NCBI RefSeq assembly: GCF_013201545.1
Contig: NZ_CP053746.1
Location: 3,858,501 to 3,922,500, forward strand
Direction of reading: 5' to 3'
Length of the DNA: 64,000 bases
From: Pseudomonas graminis
GTDB lineage: Bacteria; Pseudomonadota; Gammaproteobacteria; Pseudomonadales; Pseudomonadaceae
Positions within the stretch are counted from its first letter, which is position 1. Every line of letters begins with the position of its first letter. Position numbers and translations under genes: made by a program. Below the pieces are notes generated by a model. It searched no databases. It was not told the origin of the DNA and saw only the letters and a list, made by a program, of their open reading frames with translations. Shown here in pieces: positions 34,111 to 45,883 of the stretch.

Positions 34111-34719
34111 ATGAGTTCGCTGTACCGCATTGCTTTCGGGCTGGGACTGACTGTATGGGTCGCAGCGTCGGCCCAGGCTGAAGAGTGGAAAGTCGCGAAG
34201 AACGAGGAGGGCATCAAAGTCTCCCTCAGCGATGTGCCCGGATCGCAGTACAAGGCCTATCAAGGCGTGACCACGATCAAGGCGGGCATCGGCAAGCTCC
34301 GTGCTTTGCAGGAAGATGTGGCCAGCGCGTGTGCCTGGATTCACGAATGCAAACTGCAGAAGATCCTCAAGCACGACGGCGACAAGACCTGGACTTACTC
34401 CCAGTTCAATACACCGTGGCCGGTCACGCCGCGGGATTCGGTGCTGAAAGTGACGACGGTGGAAGGCGCCGATGGCAGCGTGACCCGTGAGCTGGAAGGC
34501 GAGCCCAAGTACATCCCGGAAGAGAAGGGCTTTGTGCGGGTGGCGCAGGTTGAGGGGTTCTGGAAGTTCGTGCCCAAGGGCGACAACCTGACCGAGGTGA
34601 CCTATCAGGTGCACACCGAGCCTGGCGGCAGCGTGCCGTCCTGGCTGGCGAACAAGTTCGTGGTGGATGCGCCGTTCAACACCCTGAAAGCGCTGAAGGA
34701 CCGAGCCGAAAAGAACTGA
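34111..34719 (+). CDS. START-domain protein, secreted
   Basis: A 202-residue protein with a signal peptide (cleavage near SAQA-EE, residue 23) and a START-like lipid-binding domain. Recognisable segments are WKVAKNEEGIKVSLSDVPGS and EFNTPWPV-type FNTPWPVTPRDSVLKV (about 100-115), VEGFWKFVPKGDNLTEVTYQ (about 150-169) and the C-terminal helix with VDAPFNTLKALKD. The ligand is unknown. It lies next to gltA, convergent, as I recall in P. aeruginosa. Confidence 0.85.
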   Translation: MSSLYRIAFGLGLTVWVAASAQAEEWKVAKNEEGIKVSLSDVPGSQYKAYQGVTTIKAGIGKLRALQEDVASACAWIHECKLQKILKHDGDKTWTYSQFNTPWPVTPRDSVLKVTTVEGADGSVTRELEGEPKYIPEEKGFVRVAQVEGFWKFVPKGDNLTEVTYQVHTEPGGSVPSWLANKFVVDAPFNTLKALKDRAEKN

Positions 34720-34750
34720 TCGGTTCGCTTGAGACGCTAAAGCCACACAC

Positions 34751-34781
34751 AAAAAAGGCTGCCCGAGGGCAGCCTTTTTTT
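34751..34781. terminator. Bidirectional terminator between START gene and gltA
   Basis: AAAAAAGGCTGCCC pairs with GGGCAGCCTTTTTT around a GA loop. A and T runs on both flanks suit both convergent genes. Confidence 0.9.
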
Positions 34782-34804
34782 GCGTCGTCGTGGTGGCTGT
34801 CGAG

Positions 34805-36094
34805 TTACTTGCGCTCGGCCAGCGGAACGATGTCGCGCGACACTTCGCCGGTGTACAGCTGGCGTGGACGGCCGATCTTGTACGGGCTGGAGAGCATTTC
34901 CTTCCAGTGAGAGATCCAGCCGACAGTTCGCGCCAGGGCGAAAATCACGGTGAACATACTGGTAGGGATGCCGATGGCCTTGAGGATGATGCCCGAGTAG
35001 AAGTCGACGTTCGGGTACAGCGAGCGTTCGATGAAGTACGGGTCGGTCAGGGCGATCTCTTCGAGACGCATGGCCAGCTCGAGCTGCGGGTCATTGGTGA
35101 TGCCCAGTTCGCGCAGGACTTCGTCGCAGGTCTGTTTCATCACAGTGGCGCGCGGGTCGCGGTTCTTGTAAACCCGGTGACCGAAGCCCATCAGCTTGAA
35201 CGGATCGTTCTTGTCCTTGGCCTTGGCGATGTAGGTGTCGATGTTGGACACATCGCCGATCTCATCGAGCATGGTCAGCACGGCTTCGTTCGCGCCACCG
35301 TGGGCAGGGCCCCAGAGTGCGGCGATACCGGCGGCGATACAGGCAAACGGGTTGGCGCCCGACGAGCCTGCCATGCGCACGGTGGACGTCGAGGCGTTCT
35401 GTTCGTGGTCGGCGTGGAGGATGAAAATCCGGTCCATGGCCTTGGCCAGCGTCGGGCTGATCGGTTTGATCTCGCACGGCGTGTTGAACATCATGTGCAG
35501 GAAGTTTTCCGCGTAGCTGAGGTCGTTGCGCGGGTACATCATGGGTTGACCCATGGAGTACTTGTAAACCATGGCCGCCAGGGTCGGCATCTTGGCGACC
35601 AGACGGATCGCGGAGATTTCGCGGTGCTGCGGATTATTGATGTCCAGTGAGTCGTGGTAGAACGCCGAGAGGGCGCCGACCACACCGCACATGACGGCCA
35701 TCGGGTGGGCGTCGCGACGGAAACCGTTGAAGAAGGTCTTGAGTTGCTCGTGCACCATGGTGTGATTCTTCACGGTGACGACGAATTCGGCTTTTTGCTC
35801 GGCGGTTGGCAGTTCGCCGTTGAGCAGCAGGTAGCAGGTTTCCAGGTAGTCCGATTGTTCGGCCAGCTGTTCGATCGGGTAGCCGCGATGCAGAAGAATG
35901 CCGTTGTCACCATCGATGTAGGTGATCTTCGATTCGCATGAGGCGGTGGACATGAAGCCTGGGTCGAATGTGAAGCGTCCGGTGGCAGTCAGGCCGCGTA
36001 CGTCGATAACATCGGGACCAACGGTGCCGGTCAGAATGGGCAGCTCGACGGGGGCTGCGCCCTCGATGATCAACTGCGCTTTTTTATCAGCCAT
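34805..36094 (-). CDS. gltA: Citrate synthase (type II)
   Basis: A 429-residue hexameric-type citrate synthase. Catalytic residues: His265 ([11 protein letters not shown]), His306 (MGFGHRVYK) and the Asp near 363 (YPNVDFYSG). The N-terminal NADH-binding extension of the type II enzyme is present. It condenses acetyl-CoA and oxaloacetate. It is divergent from sdhCDAB-sucAB-lpdG-sucCD, with a strong promoter at 36153-36180. Confidence 0.96.
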   Translation of the reverse strand: MADKKAQLIIEGAAPVELPILTGTVGPDVIDVRGLTATGRFTFDPGFMSTASCESKITYIDGDNGILLHRGYPIEQLAEQSDYLETCYLLLNGELPTAEQKAEFVVTVKNHTMVHEQLKTFFNGFRRDAHPMAVMCGVVGALSAFYHDSLDINNPQHREISAIRLVAKMPTLAAMVYKYSMGQPMMYPRNDLSYAENFLHMMFNTPCEIKPISPTLAKAMDRIFILHADHEQNASTSTVRMAGSSGANPFACIAAGIAALWGPAHGGANEAVLTMLDEIGDVSNIDTYIAKAKDKNDPFKLMGFGHRVYKNRDPRATVMKQTCDEVLRELGITNDPQLELAMRLEEIALTDPYFIERSLYPNVDFYSGIILKAIGIPTSMFTVIFALARTVGWISHWKEMLSSPYKIGRPRQLYTGEVSRDIVPLAERK

Positions 36095-36152
36095 GTGGCC
36101 TCCTAATTATGCTTCAAATCATCAGACAGACCCCCCACGCAGGGCCCGCATC

Positions 36153-36180
36153 ACTATAGTGAGATAAATTCTAAAGTCAA
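36153..36180 (-). promoter_or_regulatory. Sigma-70 promoter of gltA
   Basis: TTGACT (36175-36180) and TATAGT (36153-36158) on the minus strand are spaced by 16 bp, about 60 bp before the gltA start. The -10 sits inside a perfect 12-bp palindrome, TCACTATAGTGA (36151-36162). Confidence 0.7.
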
Positions 36181-36294
36181 TTTGCCAAAAGTCTTGTAGC
36201 AGAAGGCTTTAACGGGGGATTTTCGTCGAAATTACGGGCCATTTACGCCAATTATCGGGCTAAAGCAATCCACCCTTGGGACGGGGTCTGCGCG

Positions 36295-36323
36295 TTGTCA
36301 TTAGTTGGCTAACTGTCTATACT
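36295..36323 (+). promoter_or_regulatory. Sigma-70 promoter of sdhCDAB
   Basis: TTGTCA (36295-36300), 17-bp spacer, TATACT (36318-36323): a near-consensus promoter about 130 bp before sdhC. The 362-bp gltA/sdhC gap holds both divergent promoters and no gene. Confidence 0.7.
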
Positions 36324-36456
36324 CGGCGTCCGACCGCCAGGGGCTTTCAGGCCCGATTCAACGGGGTTGGTCACTTCCTGGGTAGTGGGTACCTGACCAG
36401 TACACTTCCCAACAACTTGCCCTGAGTGTTAGGGCTCTTCAGTGTGAAAAAAAGCC

Positions 36457-36831
36457 GTGAAAAGCCAACGACCTGTAAACCTAGACCTAAGGACCATCAA
36501 ACTCCCTATCACTGCTTACACGTCCATCCTTCATCGTATCTCCGGTGTCATCCTCTTCGTCGGCATTGCCATCATGCTCTATGCATTGGACTTGTCGCTC
36601 GACTCCGAGGAAGGCTTCGCGTCGGTGAAAGCAGGGCTGACCAGTCCGCTGGCCAAGTTTGTGATCTGGGCTCTTCTGTCCGCGCTGCTGTATCACCTGG
36701 TGGCGGGCATCCGTCATCTGATCATGGACACGGGCATTGGCGAGACGCTGGAAGGCGGCAAGCTGGGCTCTAAAATCGTTATCGCCGTGTCTGTGGTGGT
36801 GATCGTTCTGGCAGGAGTGTGGATATGGTAA
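36457..36831 (+). CDS. sdhC: Succinate dehydrogenase cytochrome b556 subunit
   Basis: A 124-residue membrane anchor with three helices. SILHRISGVILF (about 23-34) holds the conserved Ser/Arg of the quinone site, and YHLVAGIRHLIMD (about 79-91) the heme His. The start is a GTG with a weak upstream site; its stop overlaps the sdhD start by 7 bases. It anchors SdhAB to the inner membrane and passes electrons to ubiquinone. Confidence 0.93.
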   Translation: MKSQRPVNLDLRTIKLPITAYTSILHRISGVILFVGIAIMLYALDLSLDSEEGFASVKAGLTSPLAKFVIWALLSALLYHLVAGIRHLIMDTGIGETLEGGKLGSKIVIAVSVVVIVLAGVWIW

Positions 36832-37193
36832 CCAACGTCACCAACCTTTCTCGTTCGGGCCTGTATGACTGGATGGCGCAACGCGTCTCCGCCGTTGTAC
36901 TCGCGGCTTATTTCATTTTCCTGATCGGGTACCTGATCGTTCACCCTGGCATCGAATACGCCACGTGGCACGCGCTCTTCTCCCATAACGCAATGCGCAT
37001 CTTCAGCCTGTTGGCCCTTGTAGCCCTGGCGGCTCACACCTGGGTTGGCATGTGGACCATCGCGACCGACTACCTGACGCCGATGGCGCTGGGCAAGTCC
37101 GCGACAGTGGTGCGTTTCCTTTTTCAGGCGGTGTGCGGCATTGCGATGTTCGCTTACTTCGTCTGGGGTGTGCAGATTCTTTGGGGTATCTGA
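36825..37193 (+). CDS. sdhD: Succinate dehydrogenase membrane anchor subunit
   Basis: A 122-residue three-helix protein. SGLYDWMAQRVSAVVLAAYF near the N-terminus and AAHTWVGMWTIATDYL (heme His, quinone-site Asp-Tyr) are family hallmarks. Started at the ATG at 36825, preceded by AGGAG 7 bases upstream; a GTG at 36819 would add two residues. Overlaps sdhC by 7 bases and stops 3 bases before sdhA. Confidence 0.93.
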   Translation: MVTNVTNLSRSGLYDWMAQRVSAVVLAAYFIFLIGYLIVHPGIEYATWHALFSHNAMRIFSLLALVALAAHTWVGMWTIATDYLTPMALGKSATVVRFLFQAVCGIAMFAYFVWGVQILWGI

Positions 37194-37196
37194 TTC

Positions 37197-38969
37197 ATGG
37201 CTAACATTAATACGCTTTCATTCGACGCCATTATTATTGGCGGCGGCGGTGCGGGCATGCGTGCCGCATTGCAGCTGGCTCAGGGCGGCCACAAGACCGC
37301 TGTCGTCACCAAGGTCTTCCCGACTCGCTCCCACACCGTTTCCGCCCAGGGTGGCATCACCTGCGCAATCGCTTCGGCCGATCCGAACGATGACTGGCGC
37401 TGGCACATGTACGACACCGTCAAGGGCTCCGACTACATCGGTGACCAGGACGCTATCGAATACATGTGTTCCGTGGGCCCGGAAGCCGTGTTCGAGCTCG
37501 AGCACATGGGGCTGCCGTTCTCCCGTACCGAGCAGGGCCGCATCTATCAGCGTCCGTTCGGCGGTCAGTCGAAAGACTTCGGCAAGGGCGGTCAGGCTGC
37601 ACGTACCTGTGCGGCCGCCGACCGTACCGGTCACGCGCTGCTCCACACCCTGTATCAGGCCAACCTGAAAGCCGGCACCGTATTCCTCAACGAGTACTAC
37701 GCAGTTGACCTGGTTAAGAACCAGGACGGCGCGTTCGTCGGCATCATCGCCATCTGCATCGAAACCGGTGAAACCTCCTACATTCGCGCTGACGCGACTG
37801 TACTGGCTACCGGCGGTGCCGGCCGCATCTACTCCTCCACCACCAACGCCCTGATCAACACCGGCGACGGCGTGGGCATGGCGTTGCGTGCCGGTGTACC
37901 GGTTCAGGACATCGAAATGTGGCAGTTCCACCCGACCGGCATCGCCGGCGCAGGTGTACTGGTCACTGAAGGTTGCCGTGGTGAAGGCGGTTACCTTATC
38001 AACAAGCACGGCGAGCGTTTCATGGAGCGCTACGCGCCAAACGCCAAAGACCTTGCTGGTCGTGATGTTGTGGCTCGTTCGATGGTTAAAGAGATCATCG
38101 CCGGCAATGGTTGCGGTCCTGACGGCGACCACGTAATGCTCAAGCTCGATCACCTCGGGGAAGAAGTGCTGCACAGCCGCCTGCCAGGGATCATGGAATT
38201 GTCCAAGACCTTTGCACACGTTGACCCGGCCGTTGCGCCGATCCCTGTCGTACCGACCTGCCACTACATGATGGGCGGCGTTGCCACCAACATTCATGGT
38301 CAGGCGATCACCCAGGACGCTGCCGGCGTCGACACCATCATCCCCGGCCTGTTCGCGGTGGGTGAAGTGGCGTGCGTCTCGGTTCACGGTGCCAACCGTC
38401 TGGGCGGCAACTCGCTGCTCGATCTGGTGGTGTTCGGTCGTGCTGCTGGTCTGCACCTGGAGCAGGCGCTCAACGAAGGCGTCGACTACCGTCGCGCTTC
38501 CGAAACCGACATCGACGTAGCGCTGGCTCGCCTCAATGGCTTGAACTCGCGTACCGATGGCGAAGACGTCGCAACCCTGCGCAAAGAGCTGCAGAGCTGC
38601 ATGCAGAACTATTTCGGTGTGTTCCGTACCGGCGAATACATGCAAAAGGGTATTGCCCAGCTGGCTGACCTGCGCACGCGTATTTCCAATGTCAAGATCA
38701 ACGACAAGAGCCAGGCGTTCAACACTGCCCGGATCGAAGCGCTGGAGCTGCAAAACCTGCTGGAAGTCGCTGAAGCAACGGCGATCGCCGCAGAGCATCG
38801 CAAGGAGTCCCGTGGCGCCCACGCCCGTGAAGACTTCGAAGATCGCGACGACGAGAACTGGCTGTGCCACACCCTGTACTTCCCGGGTGACAAGCGTGTA
38901 GCCAAGCGTGCCGTGAACTTCTCGCCGAAAACTGTTCCGACTTTTGAACCTAAGATTCGGACTTATTAA
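37197..38969 (+). CDS. sdhA: Succinate dehydrogenase flavoprotein subunit
   Basis: A 590-residue flavoprotein. FAD motif [10 protein letters not shown] (15-24), covalent FAD at His46 ([11 protein letters not shown]), dicarboxylate site HPTG and the catalytic Arg in ARDVV-type [10 protein letters not shown] (about 280-289), and CHYMMGG (about 358). It oxidises succinate to fumarate. It lies 3 bases after sdhD. Confidence 0.96.
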   Translation: MANINTLSFDAIIIGGGGAGMRAALQLAQGGHKTAVVTKVFPTRSHTVSAQGGITCAIASADPNDDWRWHMYDTVKGSDYIGDQDAIEYMCSVGPEAVFELEHMGLPFSRTEQGRIYQRPFGGQSKDFGKGGQAARTCAAADRTGHALLHTLYQANLKAGTVFLNEYYAVDLVKNQDGAFVGIIAICIETGETSYIRADATVLATGGAGRIYSSTTNALINTGDGVGMALRAGVPVQDIEMWQFHPTGIAGAGVLVTEGCRGEGGYLINKHGERFMERYAPNAKDLAGRDVVARSMVKEIIAGNGCGPDGDHVMLKLDHLGEEVLHSRLPGIMELSKTFAHVDPAVAPIPVVPTCHYMMGGVATNIHGQAITQDAAGVDTIIPGLFAVGEVACVSVHGANRLGGNSLLDLVVFGRAAGLHLEQALNEGVDYRRASETDIDVALARLNGLNSRTDGEDVATLRKELQSCMQNYFGVFRTGEYMQKGIAQLADLRTRISNVKINDKSQAFNTARIEALELQNLLEVAEATAIAAEHRKESRGAHAREDFEDRDDENWLCHTLYFPGDKRVAKRAVNFSPKTVPTFEPKIRTY

Positions 38970-38980
38970 GGGTGACCGCC

Positions 38981-39685
38981 ATGTTGCAAGTCAGTGTTTA
39001 TCGCTACAACCCTGATCAGGACGCCGCGCCGTTCATGCAGGATTTTCAGGTCGACACCGGTGGCAAAGACCTGATGGTGCTGGACGTCCTGGCTCTGGTC
39101 AAAGAGCAGGACGAAGGCTTCTCGTATCGTCGTTCGTGCCGCGAAGGCGTGTGCGGTTCCGACGGCATGAACATCAACGGCAAGAACGGCCTGGCCTGCA
39201 TCACGCCGCTGTCGGCTGTGGTCAAGGGCAACAAGCTGGTGGTTCGCCCACTGCCTGGTCTGCCGGTCATCCGTGACCTCGCCGTCGACATGAGCATCTT
39301 CTACAAGCAATACGAGAAGGTGAAGCCATTCCTGCAGAACGACACGCCGGCTCCGTCCATCGAGCGCCTGCAGACCCCGGAAGAGCGGGAAAAACTCGAC
39401 GGCCTGTACGAGTGCATTCTGTGCGCTTGCTGCTCGACGTCCTGCCCGTCCTTCTGGTGGAACCCCGACAAGTTCCTGGGTCCTGCTGCGATTCTGCAAG
39501 CCTATCGTTTCCTGGCCGACAGCCGCGACACCAGAACGCAAGAGCGTCTGGCCTCCATGGACGATCCGTTCAGTGTGTTCCGCTGCCGCGGCATCATGAA
39601 CTGCGTCAACGTGTGTCCGAAAGGCCTTAACCCAACCAAGGCTATCGGTCACGTGCGCAACATGTTGCTCAAAAGCGGTGTCTGA
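38981..39685 (+). CDS. sdhB: Succinate dehydrogenase iron-sulfur subunit
   Basis: A 234-residue protein with the three clusters: 2Fe-2S (SCREGVCGSDGMNINGKNGLAC split as CREGVC and LAC, about 54-74), 4Fe-4S (CILCACCSTSCP) and 3Fe-4S (CRGIMNCVNVCPKGLNP). Start at the ATG 38981 (MLQVSVYRYN) with AAGGGTG 6 bases upstream; the GTG at 38972 is the alternative. It carries electrons from SdhA to SdhCD. Confidence 0.95.
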   Translation: MLQVSVYRYNPDQDAAPFMQDFQVDTGGKDLMVLDVLALVKEQDEGFSYRRSCREGVCGSDGMNINGKNGLACITPLSAVVKGNKLVVRPLPGLPVIRDLAVDMSIFYKQYEKVKPFLQNDTPAPSIERLQTPEEREKLDGLYECILCACCSTSCPSFWWNPDKFLGPAAILQAYRFLADSRDTRTQERLASMDDPFSVFRCRGIMNCVNVCPKGLNPTKAIGHVRNMLLKSGV

Positions 39686-39737
39686 GTTCGCCACACCTGT
39701 AACATCGCAGCACCCGCTACTGCAGCACCCGTAAACG

Positions 39738-39772
39738 CTGCGGCGCAGGCTTCAACCGGCGCCGTAGTTTTA
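39738..39772 (+). terminator. Partial terminator between sdhB and sucA
   Basis: CTGCGGCGC can pair with GCGCCGTAG (one G-U), followed by TTTT. It lies 52 bp after sdhB and 180 bp before sucA, so it may set the ratio of sdh to suc transcripts. Confidence 0.5.
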
Positions 39773-39954
39773 ACCTGAGCAGTTGTCGTATGGCTTCAGC
39801 TCTTATTTTGAAGAAATGAAACCAGCAGGGGCATCCGGGCTGGTACCCGGACTATCTGCGTGATTCCTAGTGACTTGAAGTCGCTGCACATGGACTTTTC
39901 AAGTTTGCGCTGGCATCGACGCCGATGGTGTCCCCTAATCGAGGGTGACCAAGC

Positions 39955-42786
39955 ATGCAAGAAAGCGTGATGCAGCGCATGTGGAACAGCGCCCACCTTT
40001 CCGGTGGTAACGCTGCCTATGTGGAAGAGCTCTACGAGCTCTACCTGCACGACCCTAACGCTGTGCCAGAAGAGTGGCGCACCTATTTTCAGACGTTGCC
40101 GGCTGACGGCAGCACTGCCACCGATGTATCGCACTCTACGGTTCGCGATCATTTTGTGTTGCTGGGGAAAAACCAGCGCCGCGCCCAACCGGTCTCTGCC
40201 GGCAGCGTGAGCAGCGAGCATGAAAAGAAGCAAGTTGAAGTGCTGCGACTTATCCAGGCATTCCGTATGCGCGGCCATCAGGGTGCGCAACTCGATCCTC
40301 TGGGTCTGTGGAAGCGTACTGCGCCAGCCGACCTGTCGATCAACCATTACGGTTTGACCAACGCTGACCTCGATACCACATTCCGTGCCGGCGACCTGTT
40401 CATCGGCAAGGAAGAAGCGAGCCTACGCGAAATCGTCGAGGCGTTGCAGCAGACATATTGCCGCACCATCGGCGCCGAGTTCACGCACATCGTCGATTCC
40501 AACCAGCGCAACTGGTTCATGCAGCGCCTCGAAAGCGTGCGTGGCCGTCCTGCCTATTCCGCCGACATCAAGAGCCATCTGCTCGAGCGTGTGACGGCGG
40601 GCGAGGGTCTGGAAAAGTACCTGGGCACCAAATACCCGGGTACCAAGCGTTTCGGTCTGGAAGGCGGCGAAAGCCTGATCCCGATGCTCGACGAGCTGAT
40701 TCAGCGTTCCGGCTCCTACGGCACCAAGGAAGTTGTCATCGGCATGGCCCACCGCGGCCGTCTCAACGTGCTGGTCAACACCTTCGGCAAGAACCCGCGC
40801 GACCTGTTCGACGAGTTCGAAGGCAAGAAGAAGGTCGAGCTGGGTTCCGGTGACGTCAAGTATCACCAGGGCTTCTCGTCCAACGTGATGACCACTGGCG
40901 GCGAAGTCCACCTGGCGATGGCGTTCAACCCGTCCCACCTGGAAATCGTGTCCCCTGTGGTCGAAGGTTCGGTGCGTGCCCGTCAGGACCGTCGCAACGA
41001 CGCCACTGGCGAGAAAGTGCTGCCGATCTCCATTCACGGTGACGCTGCGTTCGCTGGCCAGGGTGTGGTGCTGGAAACCTTCCAGATGTCGCAGACCCGT
41101 GGCTTCAAGACGGGCGGCACGATCCACATCGTGATCAACAACCAGGTCGGCTTCACCATCAGCAAGCAGGAAGACTCGCGCTCCACCGAGTATGCGACCG
41201 ACGTTGCCAAGATGATTCAGGCGCCGATCCTCCATGTTAACGGCGATGATCCTGAAGCTGTGCTGTTCGTGACCCAACTGGCGATCGACTACCGCATGCA
41301 GTTCAAGCGTGACGTGGTCATCGATCTGGTTTGCTACCGTCGTCGCGGCCACAACGAAGCCGATGAGCCGAGTGGCACCCAGCCGCTGATGTACCAGCAG
41401 ATTGCCAAACAGCGCACCACCCGTGAGCTGTATGCCGATGCGCTGGCCACCGCTGGCATTCTCAACGCCGAAGCCGCCCAGGCCAAGGTCGACGAGTACC
41501 GCAACGCGCTCGACAACGGCATGCACGTCGTCAAAAGTCTCGTCAAAGAGCCGAACAAGGAATTGTTCGTCGATTGGCGTCCGTACCTGGGTCACGCGTG
41601 GACCGCACGTCATGACACCAGTTTCGACCTCAAGACCCTGCAGGAACTGTCAGCCAAGCTGATGGAAGTGCCAGAAGGTTTCGTGGTTCAGCGTCAGGTC
41701 CAGAAAATCTACGAAGACCGCCAGAAGATGCAAGTCGGTGGCCTTCCGATCAACTGGGGTTATGCCGAAACCATGGCCTACGCAACGCTCGCGTTCGAAG
41801 GCCATCAGGTGCGCATCACCGGGCAGGACGTCGGTCGCGGTACGTTCTCGCACCGTCATGCCGTGCTGCACAACCAGAAGGACGGCGACACCTACGTGCC
41901 TCTGCAGAACCTGTACGCCGGTCAGCCGCGCTTTGACCTATACGACTCGTTCCTGTCGGAAGAAGCCGTTCTGGCGTTCGAATACGGCTACTCGACGACT
42001 CAGCCTAACGCGCTGGTCATCTGGGAAGCCCAGTTCGGTGACTTTGCCAACGGTGCACAGGTGGTGATCGACCAGTTCATCACCAGTGGCGAGCACAAGT
42101 GGGGCCGTCTGTGCGGTCTGACCATGCTGTTGCCCCATGGCTACGAAGGGCAGGGCCCGGAGCACTCATCGGCACGTCTTGAGCGTTACCTGCAATTGTG
42201 CGCCGAGCACAACATTCAGGTCTGCGTACCGACCACCCCGGCTCAGATCTACCATCTGCTCCGTCGTCAGGTGATCCGTCCGCTGCGCAAGCCGCTGATC
42301 GTGTTGACGCCGAAGTCGTTGCTGCGCCACAAGCTGGCCGTGTCGACTCTGGAAGATCTGGCCCATGGCTCGTTCCAGACTGTCATCCCGGAGATCGACA
42401 CCCTCGATGCCGCGAAAGTGACGCGTCTGGTGCTGTGCAGCGGCAAGGTCTACTACGACCTGCTGGAAAAACGCCGTGCCGAAGGCCGCGAAGACATCGC
42501 CATTGTGCGTCTCGAGCAGCTCTATCCGTTCCCGGAAGACGACCTGATGGACGCTATCGCGTCGTACACCAACCTGACCAACGTGGTCTGGTGTCAGGAG
42601 GAACCAATGAACCAGGGCGCCTGGTACAGCAGTCAGCACCACCTGCGCCGCAGCATCGGCAATCACAACCGCAACCTCGTTCTCGAGTACGCCGGCCGTG
42701 ATGCCTCCGCTGCCCCAGCTTGTGGATACGCTTCGATGCACGCCGAGCAGCAGGAAAAACTGCTGAAAGACGCGTTCTCCGTTTAA
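39955..42786 (+). CDS. sucA: 2-oxoglutarate dehydrogenase E1 component
   Basis: A 943-residue thiamine-diphosphate enzyme. N-terminal E1 region (WNSAHLSGGNAAYVEELYEL) that binds the other subunits, the ThDP/Mg motif GDAAFAGQGVV (about 361-371) with NNQVGFT (about 396), and the transketolase-like C-terminal half with RGTFSHRHAVLH. It decarboxylates 2-oxoglutarate and transfers succinyl to SucB lipoyl groups. GGGTGACC precedes the ATG. Length is normal. Confidence 0.96.
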   Translation: MQESVMQRMWNSAHLSGGNAAYVEELYELYLHDPNAVPEEWRTYFQTLPADGSTATDVSHSTVRDHFVLLGKNQRRAQPVSAGSVSSEHEKKQVEVLRLIQAFRMRGHQGAQLDPLGLWKRTAPADLSINHYGLTNADLDTTFRAGDLFIGKEEASLREIVEALQQTYCRTIGAEFTHIVDSNQRNWFMQRLESVRGRPAYSADIKSHLLERVTAGEGLEKYLGTKYPGTKRFGLEGGESLIPMLDELIQRSGSYGTKEVVIGMAHRGRLNVLVNTFGKNPRDLFDEFEGKKKVELGSGDVKYHQGFSSNVMTTGGEVHLAMAFNPSHLEIVSPVVEGSVRARQDRRNDATGEKVLPISIHGDAAFAGQGVVLETFQMSQTRGFKTGGTIHIVINNQVGFTISKQEDSRSTEYATDVAKMIQAPILHVNGDDPEAVLFVTQLAIDYRMQFKRDVVIDLVCYRRRGHNEADEPSGTQPLMYQQIAKQRTTRELYADALATAGILNAEAAQAKVDEYRNALDNGMHVVKSLVKEPNKELFVDWRPYLGHAWTARHDTSFDLKTLQELSAKLMEVPEGFVVQRQVQKIYEDRQKMQVGGLPINWGYAETMAYATLAFEGHQVRITGQDVGRGTFSHRHAVLHNQKDGDTYVPLQNLYAGQPRFDLYDSFLSEEAVLAFEYGYSTTQPNALVIWEAQFGDFANGAQVVIDQFITSGEHKWGRLCGLTMLLPHGYEGQGPEHSSARLERYLQLCAEHNIQVCVPTTPAQIYHLLRRQVIRPLRKPLIVLTPKSLLRHKLAVSTLEDLAHGSFQTVIPEIDTLDAAKVTRLVLCSGKVYYDLLEKRRAEGREDIAIVRLEQLYPFPEDDLMDAIASYTNLTNVVWCQEEPMNQGAWYSSQHHLRRSIGNHNRNLVLEYAGRDASAAPACGYASMHAEQQEKLLKDAFSV

Positions 42787-42828
42787 CGCCTTCGCGCACT
42801 AGAAACCGAATTAAAGGAATTACAGATA

Positions 42829-44073
42829 ATGGCTATTGAGATCAAAGCCCCCTCTTTCCCGGAATCCGTTGCCGATGGCACCGTTGCCACCTGGCACAAG
42901 AAACCGGGCGACGCCGTCAAGCGTGACGACCTGATCGTCGACATCGAAACCGACAAGGTCGTGCTGGAAGTACTGGCCGAAGCTGACGGCGTACTGGGCG
43001 CAATCGTTGCCGAAGAGGGCGCCACCGTCCTGTCGAACCAGTTGCTGGGCTCGATCGAAGCGGGCGGCGCTGCTGCCGCTCCTGCCGCCGCCGCTCCAGC
43101 CGCTGCTGCATCGGCTCCGGCTGCTGCGCCGGCCCAGGCTGCCGCTGCACCTGCTGCTTCCGGTGACGAAGACGCCATCGGCGCTCCGGCTGCCCGCAAG
43201 CTGGCTGAAGAAAACGGCATCAACCTGTCCAGCGTCAAAGGCACGGGCAAAGACGGCCGCGTGACCAAGGAAGACGTGGTTGCCGCCATCGAAGCGAAGA
43301 AATCCGCGCCGGCCGCTGCACCTGCCGCCAAACCGGCTGCTGCCGCTGCTCCTGTGGCTGCCGTTGGCGACCGCACCGAGAAGCGCGTGCCGATGACCCG
43401 TCTGCGCGCCAAGGTGGCAGAGCGTCTGGTTGAAGCTCAGTCGAACATGGCGATGCTGACCACCTTCAACGAAGTCGACATGACCGAAGTCATGGCGCTG
43501 CGTTCGAAGTACAAGGACCTGTTCGAGAAGTCCCACAACGGCGTGCGCCTGGGCTTCATGTCGTTTTTCGTCAAGGCCGCGACCGAAGCGCTGAAACGCT
43601 ACCCTGCGGTCAACGCTTCGATCGATGGCACCGACATCGTTTACCACGGTTATGCCGACGTCGGCGTTGCCGTATCGAGCGATCGTGGTCTGGTGGTTCC
43701 GGTGCTGCGCAATGCCGAGCAGATGAGCCTGGCTGAAATCGAAGGCGGCATCGCTACCTTCGGCAAGAAAGCCCGCGACGGCAAACTGTCCATCGACGAG
43801 ATGACTGGCGGTACCTTCACTATCACCAACGGTGGTACTTTCGGTTCGATGATGTCGACCCCGATCGTCAACCCGCCGCAAGCGGCCATCCTGGGCATGC
43901 ACAACATTCTGCAGCGTCCTATGGCGATCAACGGTCAGGTCGTCATCCGCCCGATGATGTATCTGGCGCTGTCCTACGATCACCGCCTGATCGACGGTAA
44001 AGAAGCCGTGACGTTCCTGGTGACCATCAAAAACCTGCTGGAAGACCCGGCTCGTCTGTTGCTGGACATCTAA
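42829..44073 (+). CDS. sucB: Dihydrolipoyl succinyltransferase (E2)
   Basis: A 414-residue E2. Lipoyl domain (1-80) with lipoyl-lysine Lys43 (ETDKVVLEV), an Ala/Pro linker (about 81-120), the peripheral subunit-binding domain (about 120-158, [20 protein letters not shown]), a second Ala/Pro linker, and the catalytic domain with [16 protein letters not shown] near the end (catalytic His). It forms the core of the 2-oxoglutarate dehydrogenase complex. AAAGGAAT precedes the ATG. Confidence 0.96.
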   Translation: MAIEIKAPSFPESVADGTVATWHKKPGDAVKRDDLIVDIETDKVVLEVLAEADGVLGAIVAEEGATVLSNQLLGSIEAGGAAAAPAAAAPAAAASAPAAAPAQAAAAPAASGDEDAIGAPAARKLAEENGINLSSVKGTGKDGRVTKEDVVAAIEAKKSAPAAAPAAKPAAAAAPVAAVGDRTEKRVPMTRLRAKVAERLVEAQSNMAMLTTFNEVDMTEVMALRSKYKDLFEKSHNGVRLGFMSFFVKAATEALKRYPAVNASIDGTDIVYHGYADVGVAVSSDRGLVVPVLRNAEQMSLAEIEGGIATFGKKARDGKLSIDEMTGGTFTITNGGTFGSMMSTPIVNPPQAAILGMHNILQRPMAINGQVVIRPMMYLALSYDHRLIDGKEAVTFLVTIKNLLEDPARLLLDI

Positions 44074-45682
<1,609 letters not shown>

Positions 45683-45883
45683 AAATAACCACGACGGTCC
45701 GCCCGTCGTAGGCCCTGCTCGCAGGGCTTACCGCGGAAGGTCCGTTGGACTCGAACTCTTGGCAGCACAGGGCAGGCGCTTGATGCCTGACCTGCGTTCG
45801 CCGGGAGAAGCGGTCACAGGTGGTGCGGCACGCTTTGACGAGCAGCACCGAATGCGCAGTACCTAACGAAGACGGTAATAAGC

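Noticed and set aside
37218..38870. 550-codon open frame opposite sdhA
   Set aside because: Antisense shadow of a conserved TCA-cycle gene.
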